Notes under the pieces: generated by a model
Databases searched by the model: none
Seen by the model: the letters and a program-made list of their open reading frames with translations, nothing else
What the model was told of the DNA's origin: nothing
Position numbers and translations under genes: made by a program
Shown here: positions 12,681-23,956 of the stretch, in pieces
Position numbering within the stretch: the first letter of the stretch is position 1
Layout: every line of letters begins with the position of its first letter
Origin: Fonsecaea monophora
Taxonomy: Eukaryota; Ascomycota; Eurotiomycetes; Chaetothyriales; Herpotrichiellaceae
Length of the DNA: 64,000 bases
Reading direction: 5' to 3'
Assembly (NCBI RefSeq): GCF_001642475.1
Contig: NW_019173938.1
Span: 62,001 to 126,000 of the forward strand

Positions 12681-13633
12681 CTCCAGCAGTTGATGCAGCG
12701 GTCAAAGACACATGGGAAACAAACGAAAGGGTCCACCCTATGTACGGCGACGCGAATGGCTAACAAACGAGTGTCCGAAGATTCTAATCCTAGCCTGGAG
12801 CCATACATGCCAATAATATATGAAATTGGGGATGTACGAAATGACACACGGGACTAATAAAATGCCCACTCAACGACGTTCCAGTGGTGCGATCCAACCC
12901 ACCCAACGTCGCGTCGAACGATGATCGGGAGAACATTGACAGAAAAGAGGTGATGGAACCACCTTGGAATGGGGATCCGTGCCAATTGCCGAAAAAGTCG
13001 ATATTGTCGTACAGGTGCGCCCATACCGTCTGGAGTATGGCTTCAGGAGAAACGCGATGGTGTTGGCTCTTCCCAGCGAAATATAAGCGTCGGACATACT
13101 CGACAGACGCGTATCGTGGTTGATAACGGGCGACCATGATTGGCCAATCACCTGTAAGATATCTACAGTAGTCGCTTATATTTCCGGAATCGGATAAAGT
13201 GGATGCAGAACAGACAACCTTAATTCGTCCTCGATCTTGCCGTTTTGCCGTCAACCTGAAACCCAAGCCACGTCCATATCGTGAATCTCCGATGTGCTCG
13301 TACCAGAGTTGACTCGCAAGCGCCATTCCCATATGACCCCCTGAGAAATAACCATCATGTTACAAAGTCAATATACCACCTCAAGCTGCCTAGTTGCAGA
13401 CCATTATCAGTTTGGGCGGGCCTCAAAAAGAGTTCAGTGAACCGAAGAAATCCGTAAAGCGGTGCAGCTCAGACCGGAAAATCGCGTGAAGAAGTTCTGT
13501 CAACAGAAAGGGACGATACGGAGCTGCTCAAGAGGTATGCTCCTTGCCGCTATGGAAATGTGGACCGAATATGTAATAGATGCCAGGCACTTGTACGCTT
13601 ACCGCGTCCATGGGCCGGAGAACCTCGACCTCT
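12681..13633. promoter_or_regulatory. Divergent intergenic region, FMO / Zn2Cys6 regulator
   Basis: 953 nt upstream of both the FMO (-) and the regulator at 13634 (+). Apart from the doubtful ORF at 12790-13332 nothing coding is evident. A position this close suggests that the regulator and FMO share control. Confidence 0.45.
12790..13332 (-). CDS. Doubtful ORF, 180 aa, between FMO and regulator
   Basis: An uninterrupted 543-nt frame with an ATG at 13332, lying between two divergent genes and 110 nt upstream of the FMO start on the same strand. I recognise no domain. Two stretches read like protein (YLTGDWPIMVARYQPRYASV and a segment rich in Trp/Phe around DNIDFFGNWHG), vaguely like an NTF2-like fold, but this is not supportable by eye. 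It could be a short gene, a decayed one, or chance within the promoter region. Confidence 0.25.
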   Translation of the reverse strand: MGMALASQLWYEHIGDSRYGRGLGFRLTAKRQDRGRIKVVCSASTLSDSGNISDYCRYLTGDWPIMVARYQPRYASVEYVRRLYFAGKSQHHRVSPEAILQTVWAHLYDNIDFFGNWHGSPFQGGSITSFLSMFSRSSFDATLGGLDRTTGTSLSGHFISPVCHFVHPQFHILLACMAPG

Positions 13634-15824
13634 ATGTCAACTTCACCGAAAGCTGCTGCCTGTAGGCGCACCGTATTGTCGTGCGTCAGGTGTCGGAAGA
13701 GGAAATCCAAGGTACGCCACACAAGTCTGCTTATTGTATGGTTGACGGAGCTAGTGTTTGTTGGAATCTATACGTCTGGACTGACATGAATTATGTGCAA
13801 AGTGCGACAGACAGCTACCGTCATGTTCCCAGTGTCTTGCTGTGGGCGCGGAATGCAGGGGATTCAACTCAGCCCGGGACGCTGCCATTCCCCGAAGTAT
13901 TGTACAACATCTGGAGAACGAGATTGCCAGCTATGAGTTGAAATTGGCGGAACTAGGTTGCGTTGAGGGCGACATCCAAGAAGAGATTGGTGGCACCGAA
14001 CCTTCAGTCACAAATCTTTCTTTCCTTGCCACGGATGCTATGGTCGATGAGCCATCGCATGCCTCTCCTTTAGAGATGGCGATCAGAGATCACCATGTAG
14101 TCGTCGAGCATGCGACAAATAGTCCCACCACGGATCCATCCTGTCACCAGCGAAGGGGATCGGGTGCCCGAGATGCGACAAAGGAGCGAGTCATTGCCAG
14201 CGCCGAAATACAGTCGATGATCAATGCAACCTTACCCGTTGGTCCGTCGCTGACAGACGTTGTACGGCGCGTCCGCATGGGTCTTACACCGTCGCTGGTT
14301 ATCTCGCCCGAGGCCAAGGAGCAGGCCCAAAGCAAGACGCCAGCCCAGAATCGCGACAGCCAACCGGAGACTGACGTGTCTGTATTGATGAGCCTCCCGT
14401 CTCACGTCGTCAACACGTTGGTCAAGAAATACGTGCAACGCATGCTCCCCGTTCACCCGTTCCTCTACGAGCCGACAATATGGGAGCAGCTCGATCGCGT
14501 ACTTGCGAAGATCCCGCGGGCTGAAGGTGGTGCGTCTTGCCCACGGACAGTAAAGCTCGACTACGACTTCCTCGTCATCTATTTGATTCTCTCCGTGTCT
14601 ACAACCTTGGGCAGTGCGAAGGTAGGGCAAGGCGCACGATGCATGGCGTTTTCTGAAGCACTGTTTAAAGAAGGGATTCGACACCTCTCCCAAAATGCAG
14701 CGTATCCTTCCGACATGGCTTGGATTCAAGTCACCTTGCTCATTCTGCAGTACGCATCCATCAATCCAAAGCTGGGAAATGTGTGGATTCTCAGCGGTTT
14801 CGCCATGCGCAATTGTCTCGAGCTGGGCCTACACCGTGAAGTGTCGAAAAGTATAGGTCTGGACCCCTTGACTATCGACCTCCGCAGGCGCATATTTTGG
14901 GCTGCATACTGTATGGACCGGTCCATTTGTGCGGCGCTCCAGAGGCCCCTGTCGATTCCGGACCCGGCGATCGACACGAGCGTCATGTCAATGCTTGAAG
15001 ACCGCTGCATCACTTCACAAGGCTTCGATCATCAGGGTCAGGAAACCAAGAAATTGGCTCTTCGCTGGATCGAATACCGACGAGTGCAATCCACCATCAT
15101 TGAAGTCCACTTCCAAAGCCGGCTGCTGGACCCCCAACAGACATGGCAAGAGTGGCTGGCGGTGATTGAGCGACGATTGTGGGAATGGTATCAGTCTGAT
15201 CTCCCTCACGACGGATGGACCGAGTTTGCGTTGATGCACGGCCTAGTAATGCTGCACCGACCTTCTTCTCGCGTGCCCTTGCCCTCATCCACGAGCATGT
15301 CCACCGCTTTCGAGGCCGCCTGTTCCGCGGCCAAGAGCTGCCGCGGACAGATCACGTCAGGATACTTCCCACGCCCATGGCTTGCGGCTCACCACACCTT
15401 TGAAATGGCCCTGGTGGTGCTTTTCTGCTTGCGACACAACTTCGAGGCGATTGCCCTGCAGTTTACCCCCAATGAGATCTTTGAGATGACAAAGCTCTTC
15501 ACTTCGAACTTGCTCACTATCTCAAGCCAGGGTTGGACCGAAGTCTCGGCGTATGCGGCCATCTACGAGAGACTACTGAGCCCACTCTTAGACACCATTT
15601 TCACGCGGTCCAGACCCGTCGCAACGGCACATACCCCCGAGCAGGAGGCGGAATTGGCGAGGCTGCTGTACCCCAGTCCCGCACATCCGCAGGAGTTCCG
15701 GTTCGTGGAGATAGGCGGTTCCGGTGTCTCGGAGGATCTGTTCTCGTTTGATGCTGGCATCTTCGACTGGGATGACGATCAGCTTGCGAACGACGCGACT
15801 TCATTCCCATCCTTTGTGTTTTAA
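13634..15824 (+). CDS. Zn(2)-Cys(6) transcription factor, 699 aa
   Basis: Exons 13634-13711 and 13803-15824, with a 91-nt intron inside the zinc cluster: CVRCRKRKSK joins CDRQLPSCSQC. Cluster Cys at residues 17, 20, 27, 34, 37 and 44. The Fungal_trans domain includes NVWILSGFAMRNCLELGLHRE and RRRIFWAAYCMDRSICAALQRP, the canonical 'FW..Y.MDR....L.RP' region. The tail is acidic and aromatic (DLFSFDAGIFDWDDD), a plausible activation domain. In-frame ATGs at 13580 and 13610 are alternatives (13610 has the better CCATGG context); I took 13634 because family N-termini are short. It sits between the FMO and the amidohydrolase and may regulate both. Confidence 0.9.
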
Positions 15825-16278
15825 AATGCTCCATATACCTCGGATAGAGCTAATAGTACTCCATATCCCGGCCCAAATTGCCGACACACAAGTGGGACAT
15901 GTACGAGAGCGTACAGGATCTTTCGCACAAGTCGTGTTCGATCTACGAGCTCAGCCTTGATTATACGATACACGAGAGGAGTGGATCCAGGCAAGTCCCA
16001 CGTGTCGGAGATTGGCGCTCAGCAATCGCATCTTTATACACAAGAAGAGTGTAAGCTGGATGGACTTTCCAAAGCAATAACCCACTATTGCTGAGGTATG
16101 TATACCGGGGTCAACCGCCATGATCTGGGTTTTAATCTGTTGGGTCTAGCCATCGCTTACTTTTCTTGGTTCCAAGAGGGAGGAGATACTTCAAAGACTA
16201 GCCAAAAACGACCAGTTCATTGTACCGGTATCGTCGAATAGGCTTGGAGGGCACCTAGCCAGGTAGATACGGCTGAAA
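15825..16278. other. Intergenic region
   Basis: 454 nt: 3' flank of the regulator and promoter of the amidohydrolase. A CACGTG core occurs near 15999-16004 (TCCCACGTGTCGG). No coding signal. Confidence 0.45.
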
Positions 16279-17409
16279 ATGGAACGTATCGACACCCATA
16301 GTCATGCCATTCCAGCTCGGTGGCGGCAGCATTGTATGGATCTGGGCTATGGCGACACTGATGGTATTTCGATGGTACAGGTAAGAAAGCAAGCAAGCTA
16401 TTGAAGCAGAATTTATGTGTCTCCGACTGCCTCCTGTGCAGACCCAATGCTTTGTGTAAACGAGGATCACTGGGTAGACTGACGAGGGATCAAATTCCAG
16501 GACTGGACTGTCGAGGCACACCTGGCGACTATGGACAAAGCCAAGATCACGAAGAGCATATTGAGCATCACCTCGCCTGGCACGCACTTGAAGGCTGGGG
16601 ACAATGCCTTTGCTCGCAAGCTGACTCGCGAGACCAACGAGGACCTTGCCGAGATCTGTGCGGCGCACCCAGACCGATTTGCATTCTTTGCAAGCCTGCC
16701 TCTTCCCGATATCGAGGGCTCCCTGGCCGAAATCGACTATGCCTTGGACCACCTCGGGGCGGTGGGCTTTGCGGTCATGACGAATGCACACGCCGTTTAC
16801 CTAGGCGACCCGGCTCTGGACAGGGTCTTTGAGAAGCTGAACTCGCGGCGCGCCGTGGTTTTTATGCATCCGACCTGCTGTCGAGTGAATCTTCCCGCTG
16901 CCAATGGCTTCGCCCCTCAAGCGGTGGCACCCCTGACCCAGTATCCGCGGCCCATGCTCGAATTCCTTTTCGACACTACCCGTGCAGTCAGCAACCTGAT
17001 TCTCTCCGGCACTGTGGCGCGATACCAATCCATCACATTCGTCGTTCCTCATTGTGGGGCGGCATTACCACCTGTGATCGAGCGTTGTGTTGGATACACG
17101 CCGCGCACGGTCAACCCCAGCATGCCCATCACTAGCGACGACGTCAAGCACCTGTTCAAGACGCGCTTCTTCTTCGACCTCGCAGGTTACCCATTCCCGG
17201 ACCAGATACACGGATTGCTGCGTTTCACGGAGCCCTCGCGACTCCTGTACGGGACAGACTATCCCTTTTACAGGGCCGAGGCCGTGTATCGCCTGGGCGG
17301 GATCTTGGATCAACGGGCACCGGAGATATTTGACGAGGAGACAAGGAAAGGGATCTTTGGCGCTAATGCGAGGGGGCTGTTGTGGCCCAAGTTAAAAAGC
17401 CATGCTTAG
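16279..17409 (+). CDS. Amidohydrolase-2 family, ACMSD / 6-MSA decarboxylase-like, 336 aa
   Basis: Exons 16279-16380 and 16501-17409. The short first exon supplies the metal motif MERIDTHSHAIPARW, with the HxH at residues 7 and 9; without it the enzyme would lack its metal site. Other family features are FMHPTC, FVVPHCGAALP (metal or catalytic His) and LLYGTDYPF (metal Asp). Length fits the family. Relatives are zinc-dependent non-oxidative decarboxylases: ACMSD, gamma-resorcylate decarboxylase and fungal 6-methylsalicylate decarboxylases. It is cytosolic by default (no targeting signal, ends SHA). With the salicylate-hydroxylase-like FMO and a regulator next door, it may remove a carboxyl group from an aromatic or enol acid. 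Hydrolytic members also exist. Confidence 0.88.
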
Positions 17410-18342
17410 GGTGAAATGAAACTGTGTTGACCCTCCCCCACAGCCGGTGTTGTGACCTTGACCTGCCACAACTTGGGCAGCTTAACCTGCGACTTTGAAT
17501 TGTCATTGGCGACCAACTCATGCCTCATACAGCGTTGCGTCTGAGGTACCAAATGCTACAAGCCAGTACTTGCCTGGTGCTGTACCCGGAACCCAATCTA
17601 CCATAGACATCGAGTTCATATTCGACAAGTTTCTTCCTTCCCTGACCACTTTTCCTCTCCTCATGCTTTAGTCTTTCTATTCTGTCTATAGTCACGAAAC
17701 CCTGTTACTATGCCACAAATTATACCTCGATCCACGGAGCCCTACTCGTATGATTGTGCAGGCTAGGCCGGGGTGCATATCCAATGCATTAAAATCCTCG
17801 CACACGGAGACTATCACTGTATGAGCACCACCATGATATCCTCTGTCTGGAGGCATACGCTGCTGAGCGAGGATTGGCCAGAATACTCGGCTCGGCTATT
17901 TCAATCTCGAGGAGTTTTTCGTCTCATTCGCCACCTTCTTCGCTCCGTATCCCCATTTCGAGTCAGAAATCTGCGATTGGCTGAGTAGGTCAACAACCCG
18001 GTAGTCAGTTTTCCGAGAAATTCGTTGTAGAGAGACACGATACGGTGGCGCAACACAGATATTCTGTCAGCCCACGCCAACGCCGTGAACCCGTCTCGTA
18101 GGTTCTGACCAGGACAAGGTAGGACGGGGGCCCCAAATGCGCGGAGCGGACGCCCTTGTGGCTTGCCGCTTCCGGGAGGGTTTTGTCCAGACAAATTGAC
18201 TTAACAGTGGGTTAAACCTGAAGACATCTTCGTGGTAGAGGGCCTCTCGATGCTTCCACTTTGTCCTCCATCACGACTTTTCTCAGCACGTGTCGGCCTT
18301 TCCTTAGTATTCTAAAAGGTAACTCTTCCCCAAATCCTCAAG
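17410..18342. promoter_or_regulatory. Intergenic region upstream of BVMO-1
   Basis: 933 nt. Near the gene-proximal part there are two direct CGG triplets with 2-nt spacing (GCGCGGAGCGGACG, about 18138-18151), a possible zinc-cluster regulator site. No credible ORF. Confidence 0.4.
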
Positions 18343-20116
18343 ATGGGCTCAATTGCGGCGCCAAGTGACTGGCGGGCCTCGGACAATCTTGAGCTTGAAG
18401 CATTAGTCGTCGGAGGAGGTTTCAGCGGTCTGTATACCTTGTACAAACTCCTCGACGCCGGGATCGACGCGAAGCTCTTCGAGGCGAGCAATCAGCTGGG
18501 TGGGGTCTGGAACTATAACCGATACCCCGGCGCGAGAGTCGACTCGGAAACCCCTTACTACCAGTACAGCATCCGCGAGGTGTGGAAGACGTGGAACTGG
18601 AGCGAGCGGTTCCCCGGCCACGAGGAGCTGCGGAGGTACTTTGACCACGTGGCGACCGTGCTTGGACTGTACGACCACATTGCCTTTGGGCAGAATGTCG
18701 TCGGGTGCGATTTCGACAACGACGCCAAACAGTGGGTGGTCAAGACGGAGCAGGGAAAGACCGTCCGGTGCCGATACTTGATCGCGGCCGTCGGGTCGTC
18801 GTACAAGAAGCATTTTCCGGATTTCCCGGGCCTCAAGGACTACAAGGGCGTCCTTCTGCATGCGGCGGCGTTTCCTGAAGAGGAGTTTGACTTCTCCGGA
18901 AAGGACGTGGCAATCGTCGGACAAGGTTGGTTGCACTCGTTAGCGCTTTGGCTCAAGGGAAGATGCTAATGCTATGGAACGCCGCCAGGTGCTACGGGAC
19001 TGCAAATCACACAAGAAGTCTCCAAGAAAGCTGCTAACCTGACCGTGTTCATTCGGACGCCAAACACGGCGTTTCCGATGTATCAGCGCAAGATGTCGGC
19101 CGAAGAACAGAACCAATATAAATCCGTCTACGACCATCTGTTCAAGGTGTGCCGCGAGTCCCGTTCTGGCCTTCCTTACTGGTCAGACGGGAAGGGCACG
19201 AAAGACCTCTCCCCGGAGGAGCGCGAGAAACGTTGGGAAGATCTGTGGGCCCGGGGTGGGTTCAACTTCTCGATCGGCGGGTTCCGCGACGTCCTGTTCG
19301 ACCAGGAAGCGAACGACCTGATGTACGACTTTTGGAAGAAAAAGGTACGGGCGAGGATCAGCGACCCGAGGAAACGAGAGATTATGGCGCCGGAAATCCC
19401 GCACCACCCGATCGCGACGAAGCGGCCCAGTCTGGAACAGGACTACTACGAGTGCATCGACAGGCCGAATGTCGACCTCGTCAGCCTCAAGGAGACGCCG
19501 ATCCAGAAGTTTGACAGCGAAGGGATCGTGACGACGGACGGCAAGCATCGTAAGCTGGACGTCGTGATACTGGCGACGGGCTACGATGCCATCACCGGCA
19601 GCTTCACGGACATGGGCTTGAGAGACGTGAATGGCCTCGACATGAAGGAGAGGTGGAAGGATGGTGTGCGTACGCACTTGGGCATGACGTGTCCGGGCTT
19701 CCCGAACATGTTTATGGTCTATAGCCCTCAAGGTATGTCTTCTACGCACTCACCTGTCCTGTGTGGCTCTGCTGCATAAATACTGACTCTCGATAGCGCC
19801 CACGGCTCTCGCAAACGGCACCACGATCGTCGAGGTCCAGGGCGACTGGGTGGTCTCGACAATCCTGAAGATGAAGAAGGAGGGCATTCTGACCATCGAG
19901 GCTAAGCCAGACGCTGCAGAGAAGTGGGCAGCCGACATCCAGGAGATGAACGAGAAGACGCTCTTCCCACTGACGAACTCGTGGTACATGGGGGCGAATA
20001 TCCCCGGCAAGAAACGGGAGCAACTGAATTATCTGGCGGGTTTGAATGTTTACGAGCAGGCTTGTAAGGAGGCCCAGAAGCAGTGGACCGGGTTCGAGAC
20101 CGTTCTTGCCATATAG
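18343..20116 (+). CDS. Baeyer-Villiger-type flavin monooxygenase 1 (BVMO-1), 548 aa
   Basis: Exons 18343-18925, 18989-19732 and 19797-20116. N-terminal FAD motif LVVGGGFSGLYTLY (GxGxxG at residues 24-29), GGVWNYNRYPGARVD, an NADPH Rossmann motif VAIVGQGATGLQ formed by the first splice, and ILATGYDA. The layout is that of cyclohexanone-monooxygenase-like class B enzymes, and the C-terminal part (NGTTIVEVQGDWVV, NSWYMGANIPGKK) is typical for them. The BVMO fingerprint FxGxxxHxxxW(P/D) is altered here: residues 167-178 read YKGVLLHAAAFP. It likely inserts oxygen next to a ketone to make an ester or lactone, but with the changed fingerprint it could be another class B monooxygenase. Followed by SDR-1 in the same direction, 446 nt away. 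Confidence 0.9.
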
Positions 20117-20562
20117 CTGCGGCTAAGGGACAGATCAGTCCCGCCCTTTTTAAACTCAATACAGTGTGACGAGTGTGGTATGACTAGTATATATGACTAC
20201 AAAATATGTAACTGGGCCGTTCATCTACTGATTTGAGATTGTGGGTATCGAACCACACCACCACGTACGGAGCAGTAAAACTAGCTACGGCTAACAAAAG
20301 AGAGCTCCGGTACCGTCAAACATCCATCAGTCCCGGTAGTAAACTACGCTAGCTCTTCGTAGTCAGACACATGACGATTGGCGACCCGAGCGCCGCCGTG
20401 GCTGACCTATTCACTGCCTAATAAGTGTACATCAGTATGGACATGATTTGCGCCTTGAACTTGACTCGGACAAGACTCCTTTCAACCCTACCACCCCAGT
20501 CACCCCCTTGTTAGAAGCGTTTGTCTGTTGTATCGATCGGTCACTAACCCCATTCTCCCAAC
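20117..20562. promoter_or_regulatory. Intergenic region BVMO-1 / SDR-1
   Basis: 446 nt between two co-oriented genes. Contains the palindrome CGGTACCG at 20308-20315 (an inverted CGG pair with 2-nt spacer). No gene seen. Confidence 0.4.
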
Positions 20563-21772
20563 ATGTCAGGGCTTCTCCGAGGAACTGCCTTTGTTACCGG
20601 CGCCGGCTCTGGTATGTGGTCTGTCTTGATGTTCTGGCGTTGGTACGCCCGGTACTAAAAAAAAACGACTCACAAAAGGTATCGGACGCGCCACGGCCAT
20701 CTGCCTGGCTCAGCACGGCGTGTCAAATCTCGCCTTGGGGGACGTGGACACGAAGAGGTTGGAGGAGACACAGGCGGAACTTGTCGCCCAAGGGTTGGCC
20801 GTGCAGGTCATATTGATCGAGCTTGATGTGAGCAGCGAGGATGCCGTGAGAGAGGCCATCGAGAAGACAGTGGCGGCGTTTGGACGCATCGACTATGCCG
20901 TCAACAACGCCGGCGTGGCTGGCCCGATGGGAAGGGCCGAAAACGTCGCGTTTGCAGAGTGGCGGCGTCTTCTCGACGTCAATCTGAACGGTGTCTGGCT
21001 CTGCCAACGAGCGGAAATTCAGCAGATGCTGAAGCAGGATCTTCGCGCGACAGGGTATGTCAGACATGTCGCTCTATCTGGCAAAGCGTGTGCTAATTGC
21101 AGTCGTGAAGACCATACTCCCCTGGATCAAGAGGGGTCATTGTCAACGTCGCTTCGATTCTGGGCTTGATGGGCGCGTCTGGCACAAGCCCCGTCACGGC
21201 GTATAGTGCGGCAAAGCACGCTGTCATGGGTCTGACGAAGACGGTTGGTCTCGATCATTATTGTCCCTATTTCCCTTCCCGGATTCAACATCATCGCGGG
21301 ATTTTTCATGGCACTATCTTACTGACGGCGCCGTTCCATGCTTCTAGGATGCTCGCGTCTACGCGAGAGAAGGGATCCGAATCAACGCAATCTGCCCAGG
21401 GTAATTCAAACCCAAGACACCCTCACCCAGCCCTTTGCTATCTCGTGTGAGAAACGTGTGCACTGACCCAGGTCTCGTCCGTCTCGCTTGCAGATTCATC
21501 GAAACTCCCCTACTCACCCCGACCCTGAACGACGCCGTTCGCAAAGAGCTCCTCAGGAGAATCCCCGCAGACCGGCTGGGCGCGCCCGAGGAGATTGGCA
21601 ACTCGATCGTCTACCTGATGTCGCACTTGAGCAGTTTCATGTACGGTCACGGCCTTGTCGTTGATGGGTGAGTTGTGGCTTTTTTTTTTCCCACCCCGAC
21701 TTGATTTCTGGGACGGTTTTTTTATATATCTAATTTGCTCTGCTGCTGTTTAGTGGGCAGATATGTGGCTGA
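20563..21772 (+). CDS. Short-chain dehydrogenase/reductase 1 (SDR-1), 267 aa
   Basis: Six exons: 20563-20611, 20679-21054, 21111-21243, 21348-21400, 21494-21667 and 21754-21772; total is a multiple of three. Classical SDR: TGAGSGIG cofactor motif spanning the first splice, DYAVNNAGVAGP, Ser in VNVASILGL, catalytic YSAAK, RINAICPGFIETPLL, and the end VDGGQICG. The third acceptor (after TGAAG at 21110) is the least certain junction, chosen to keep the frame through RGVIVNVAS. It oxidises or reduces a secondary alcohol/ketone with NAD(P). Placed after BVMO-1, it could make the ketone for, or process the alcohol from, Baeyer-Villiger oxidation. Confidence 0.87.
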
Positions 21773-21983
21773 GCGATCGGGCATTTGAGGCTGGTTGGAA
21801 AGGAAAATTGCGAACAAGGTCTTCACTCACAAAACCACTGGTTACAACGACATAGATAGATAGAGATCCCACCTTGCACAGCGAGCCTCGTAGTCAAGCC
21901 CCGGCACGAATCGGTGTGTCTCAAGTCCTTATTGATGGCAGATTTCTACTTTGAATTCTAAAAGTGTCAAGGACCTATGTTTT

Positions 21984-23336
21984 CTATTGAGCACCTCCGA
22001 GAAGCCACTTGATCCCAGCGATCAGGTCTTCGGCGTTCTTCCTCGCCGCCGTGAGCTTGGGGAAATACCCAAAAGCATGTGGAAGACCCGGATACACATC
22101 GAGCTTGACCGGGACGCTTTGAAATCAGTTAGAAAACGACACTGGCGAAACGAATGCAGCAAGAGGAAACGGATCTTACCCAGCTGCCCGGAGCTTGTCT
22201 GCGTACGCCAGACCCTCGTCACGTAATGGGTCCATCCCTGCTACCTGCATGTAGGTAGGGGGATGGCCCTTGAACGTCGGATTCAGGAGAGGAGACGCCT
22301 CTGGGTTCGACGGGTCCGGTGGGTTCAGGTAGCCGTAGAACAGTTCCATCGAGCGCTTGGAGAGGAGCGGCGCATCTTTGAGCTCTTCGAGGCTGTGGAG
22401 GCCCAGTTCCGGCGGGTAGCAATCGATGTGGCAGACGGACGGGATGCGCATGATCGAGCCTTTGATAGGGAGCTGCCCATCCTTGACGCGGTGGGAAAGG
22501 ACAGCAGTCTAAGAGTAAACTCTCATTAGCAACCGCATAGATGTATTAGAGGGGGGAAGCTTAGTAGTGAGCACGTACTGTGTGGGCCCCTGAACTGCTT
22601 CCTCCAATGATGATATTGTTCACGTCGATTCCCAGATTGCCGTGATTGTCTATCGTCTGTCTCTGTCAGTTTATTCATAAGGCTAGACACTTCACTGTTG
22701 TCGTACCCATTTCAATGCCTCCCAAGAATCCTCGGTGCCTCGTGGGAACGGGTACTCTGGAGCACTATATTGGGTCAGAGACGAGCAGGAATCCAAAAGG
22801 GGCCAGAGACAAAGTGGTGAGTTGTATACGCACAGCCTGTAGTCGACGCTGACAACCACTACTCCTGCCCTCACACACATTGCCCGACACGTCAAATCCT
22901 CGCCCTCGAGATCGCCCAGGGTCCAGCCTCCTCCGTGGATGCTTCCTTTGTCAGCCTCGTTGCCCACCACCAGACCCATTTCTGGGCGCGATGGGACACC
23001 TACTAGAAGACAGCCGGCTTTGGATTCTCCCCCGATGTTGGCTGATAAATCCTCAGGGCTATAGAGGCACCGTCGGATGTCGGTATCTGCTCGTCTCTGA
23101 CCTTTAACCCTTCAGTGATGGGTGGGACCTGGGCTTGGGCTCGCTTCTTCAGCTCCACCATAATCTTTCGCATGTGCTCGGGCGTGCCAACAAGGACCGG
23201 GACATCGTCGAAGTGGTTCGCGTAAAACTAGAGATTTTCAGTGTCTCGATACGTTTGTTACATGTTGCAGGTTGGTTTGGAGTACTTCTTCCCATTCTTT
23301 CGTCGGCTTACCGAGTTCGGAGTATTTGGACGGCAT
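21984..23336 (-). CDS. Alpha/beta hydrolase, HSL/GDXG esterase family, 334 aa
   Basis: Exons 23336-23262, 23227-23004, 22941-22834, 22764-22707, 22656-22579, 22508-22180 and 22116-21984, in phase throughout. Oxyanion-hole motif YIHGGGWTLGD formed by the second splice, VVSVDYRLAPEYPFP, nucleophile elbow IIGGSSGAH (GxSxG), Asp in GMDPLRDEG and His in GLPHAFGYF. This is the hormone-sensitive-lipase-like family that includes esterases and monoterpene epsilon-lactone hydrolases. It is divergent from BVMO-2, a sensible partner: BVMO makes an ester or lactone, the hydrolase opens it. The first intron would be only 34 nt; an alternative donor 24 nt earlier gives a 57-nt intron and a 326-aa protein. 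Confidence 0.88.
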
Positions 23337-23956
23337 TTTTCCCAAGTCGTCGTCGTCGTCGTCGTTGCTGAGAGGCGAATCCCTGAAGATCTAATCAAGC
23401 ACACCTTTGACTCGCAGTACACTACGTATGTTGACGAGTTAATACTCGGTACAATTTGGCGAGACTCCAACACAGCAACCGGTTGGAGAAACATGGACCC
23501 CCTTCTCCCCCGCCTTTTCGTCCGAGATCATGGATCCAAGCCCGTTCCGGAGTGGGTGGGCAGCTCCTTCGAGACGCCAACGGACTCGGCAAAGGTTGCC
23601 GAGCCCCCAGCATTCTACGGAGTCGACCACGCACGGTACGTCCATGGCGACACCGAGTTCACGGAGACGGACCGCCTCCCAAACACTTCCTCTCAGATGG
23701 GGAACAAGCTCCCCTAGCGAGGAACAAGAATATCGGAGCTGGACGAGTCTGCTATGGTGTATGTGGCGTGACCATGTCGTTCGCGGCAAAGTTCCGATCG
23801 CGAATACTTCGATTCTCGTGGTGGGACGGATAGTATACGATATAGTGTGCATTTGCCCAGAACCACATCTTTGTACTATCAAACGGGAGATATTCCAGTC
23901 TTGGTTTTGAAAACATTGTTCGGCGACGACAAAGTAGGCCCTCCAGCGTCGCAAAA
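23337..23956. promoter_or_regulatory. Divergent intergenic region, hydrolase / BVMO-2
   Basis: 620 nt serving as the presumed bidirectional promoter of the hydrolase (-) and BVMO-2 (+). A (GTC)6 repeat at 23346-23363 lies within the hydrolase leader. A stretch around 23490-23715 stays open on the plus strand but shows no recognisable protein. Confidence 0.5.
23346..23363. repeat. (GTC)6 microsatellite
   Basis: Six GTC units (GAC on the minus strand) starting 10 nt upstream of the hydrolase ATG at 23336. Confidence 0.9.

Noticed and set aside
23490..23715. Protein-like open frame between the hydrolase and BVMO-2
   Set aside because: No recognisable motif, no good start and it lies within a compact divergent promoter.
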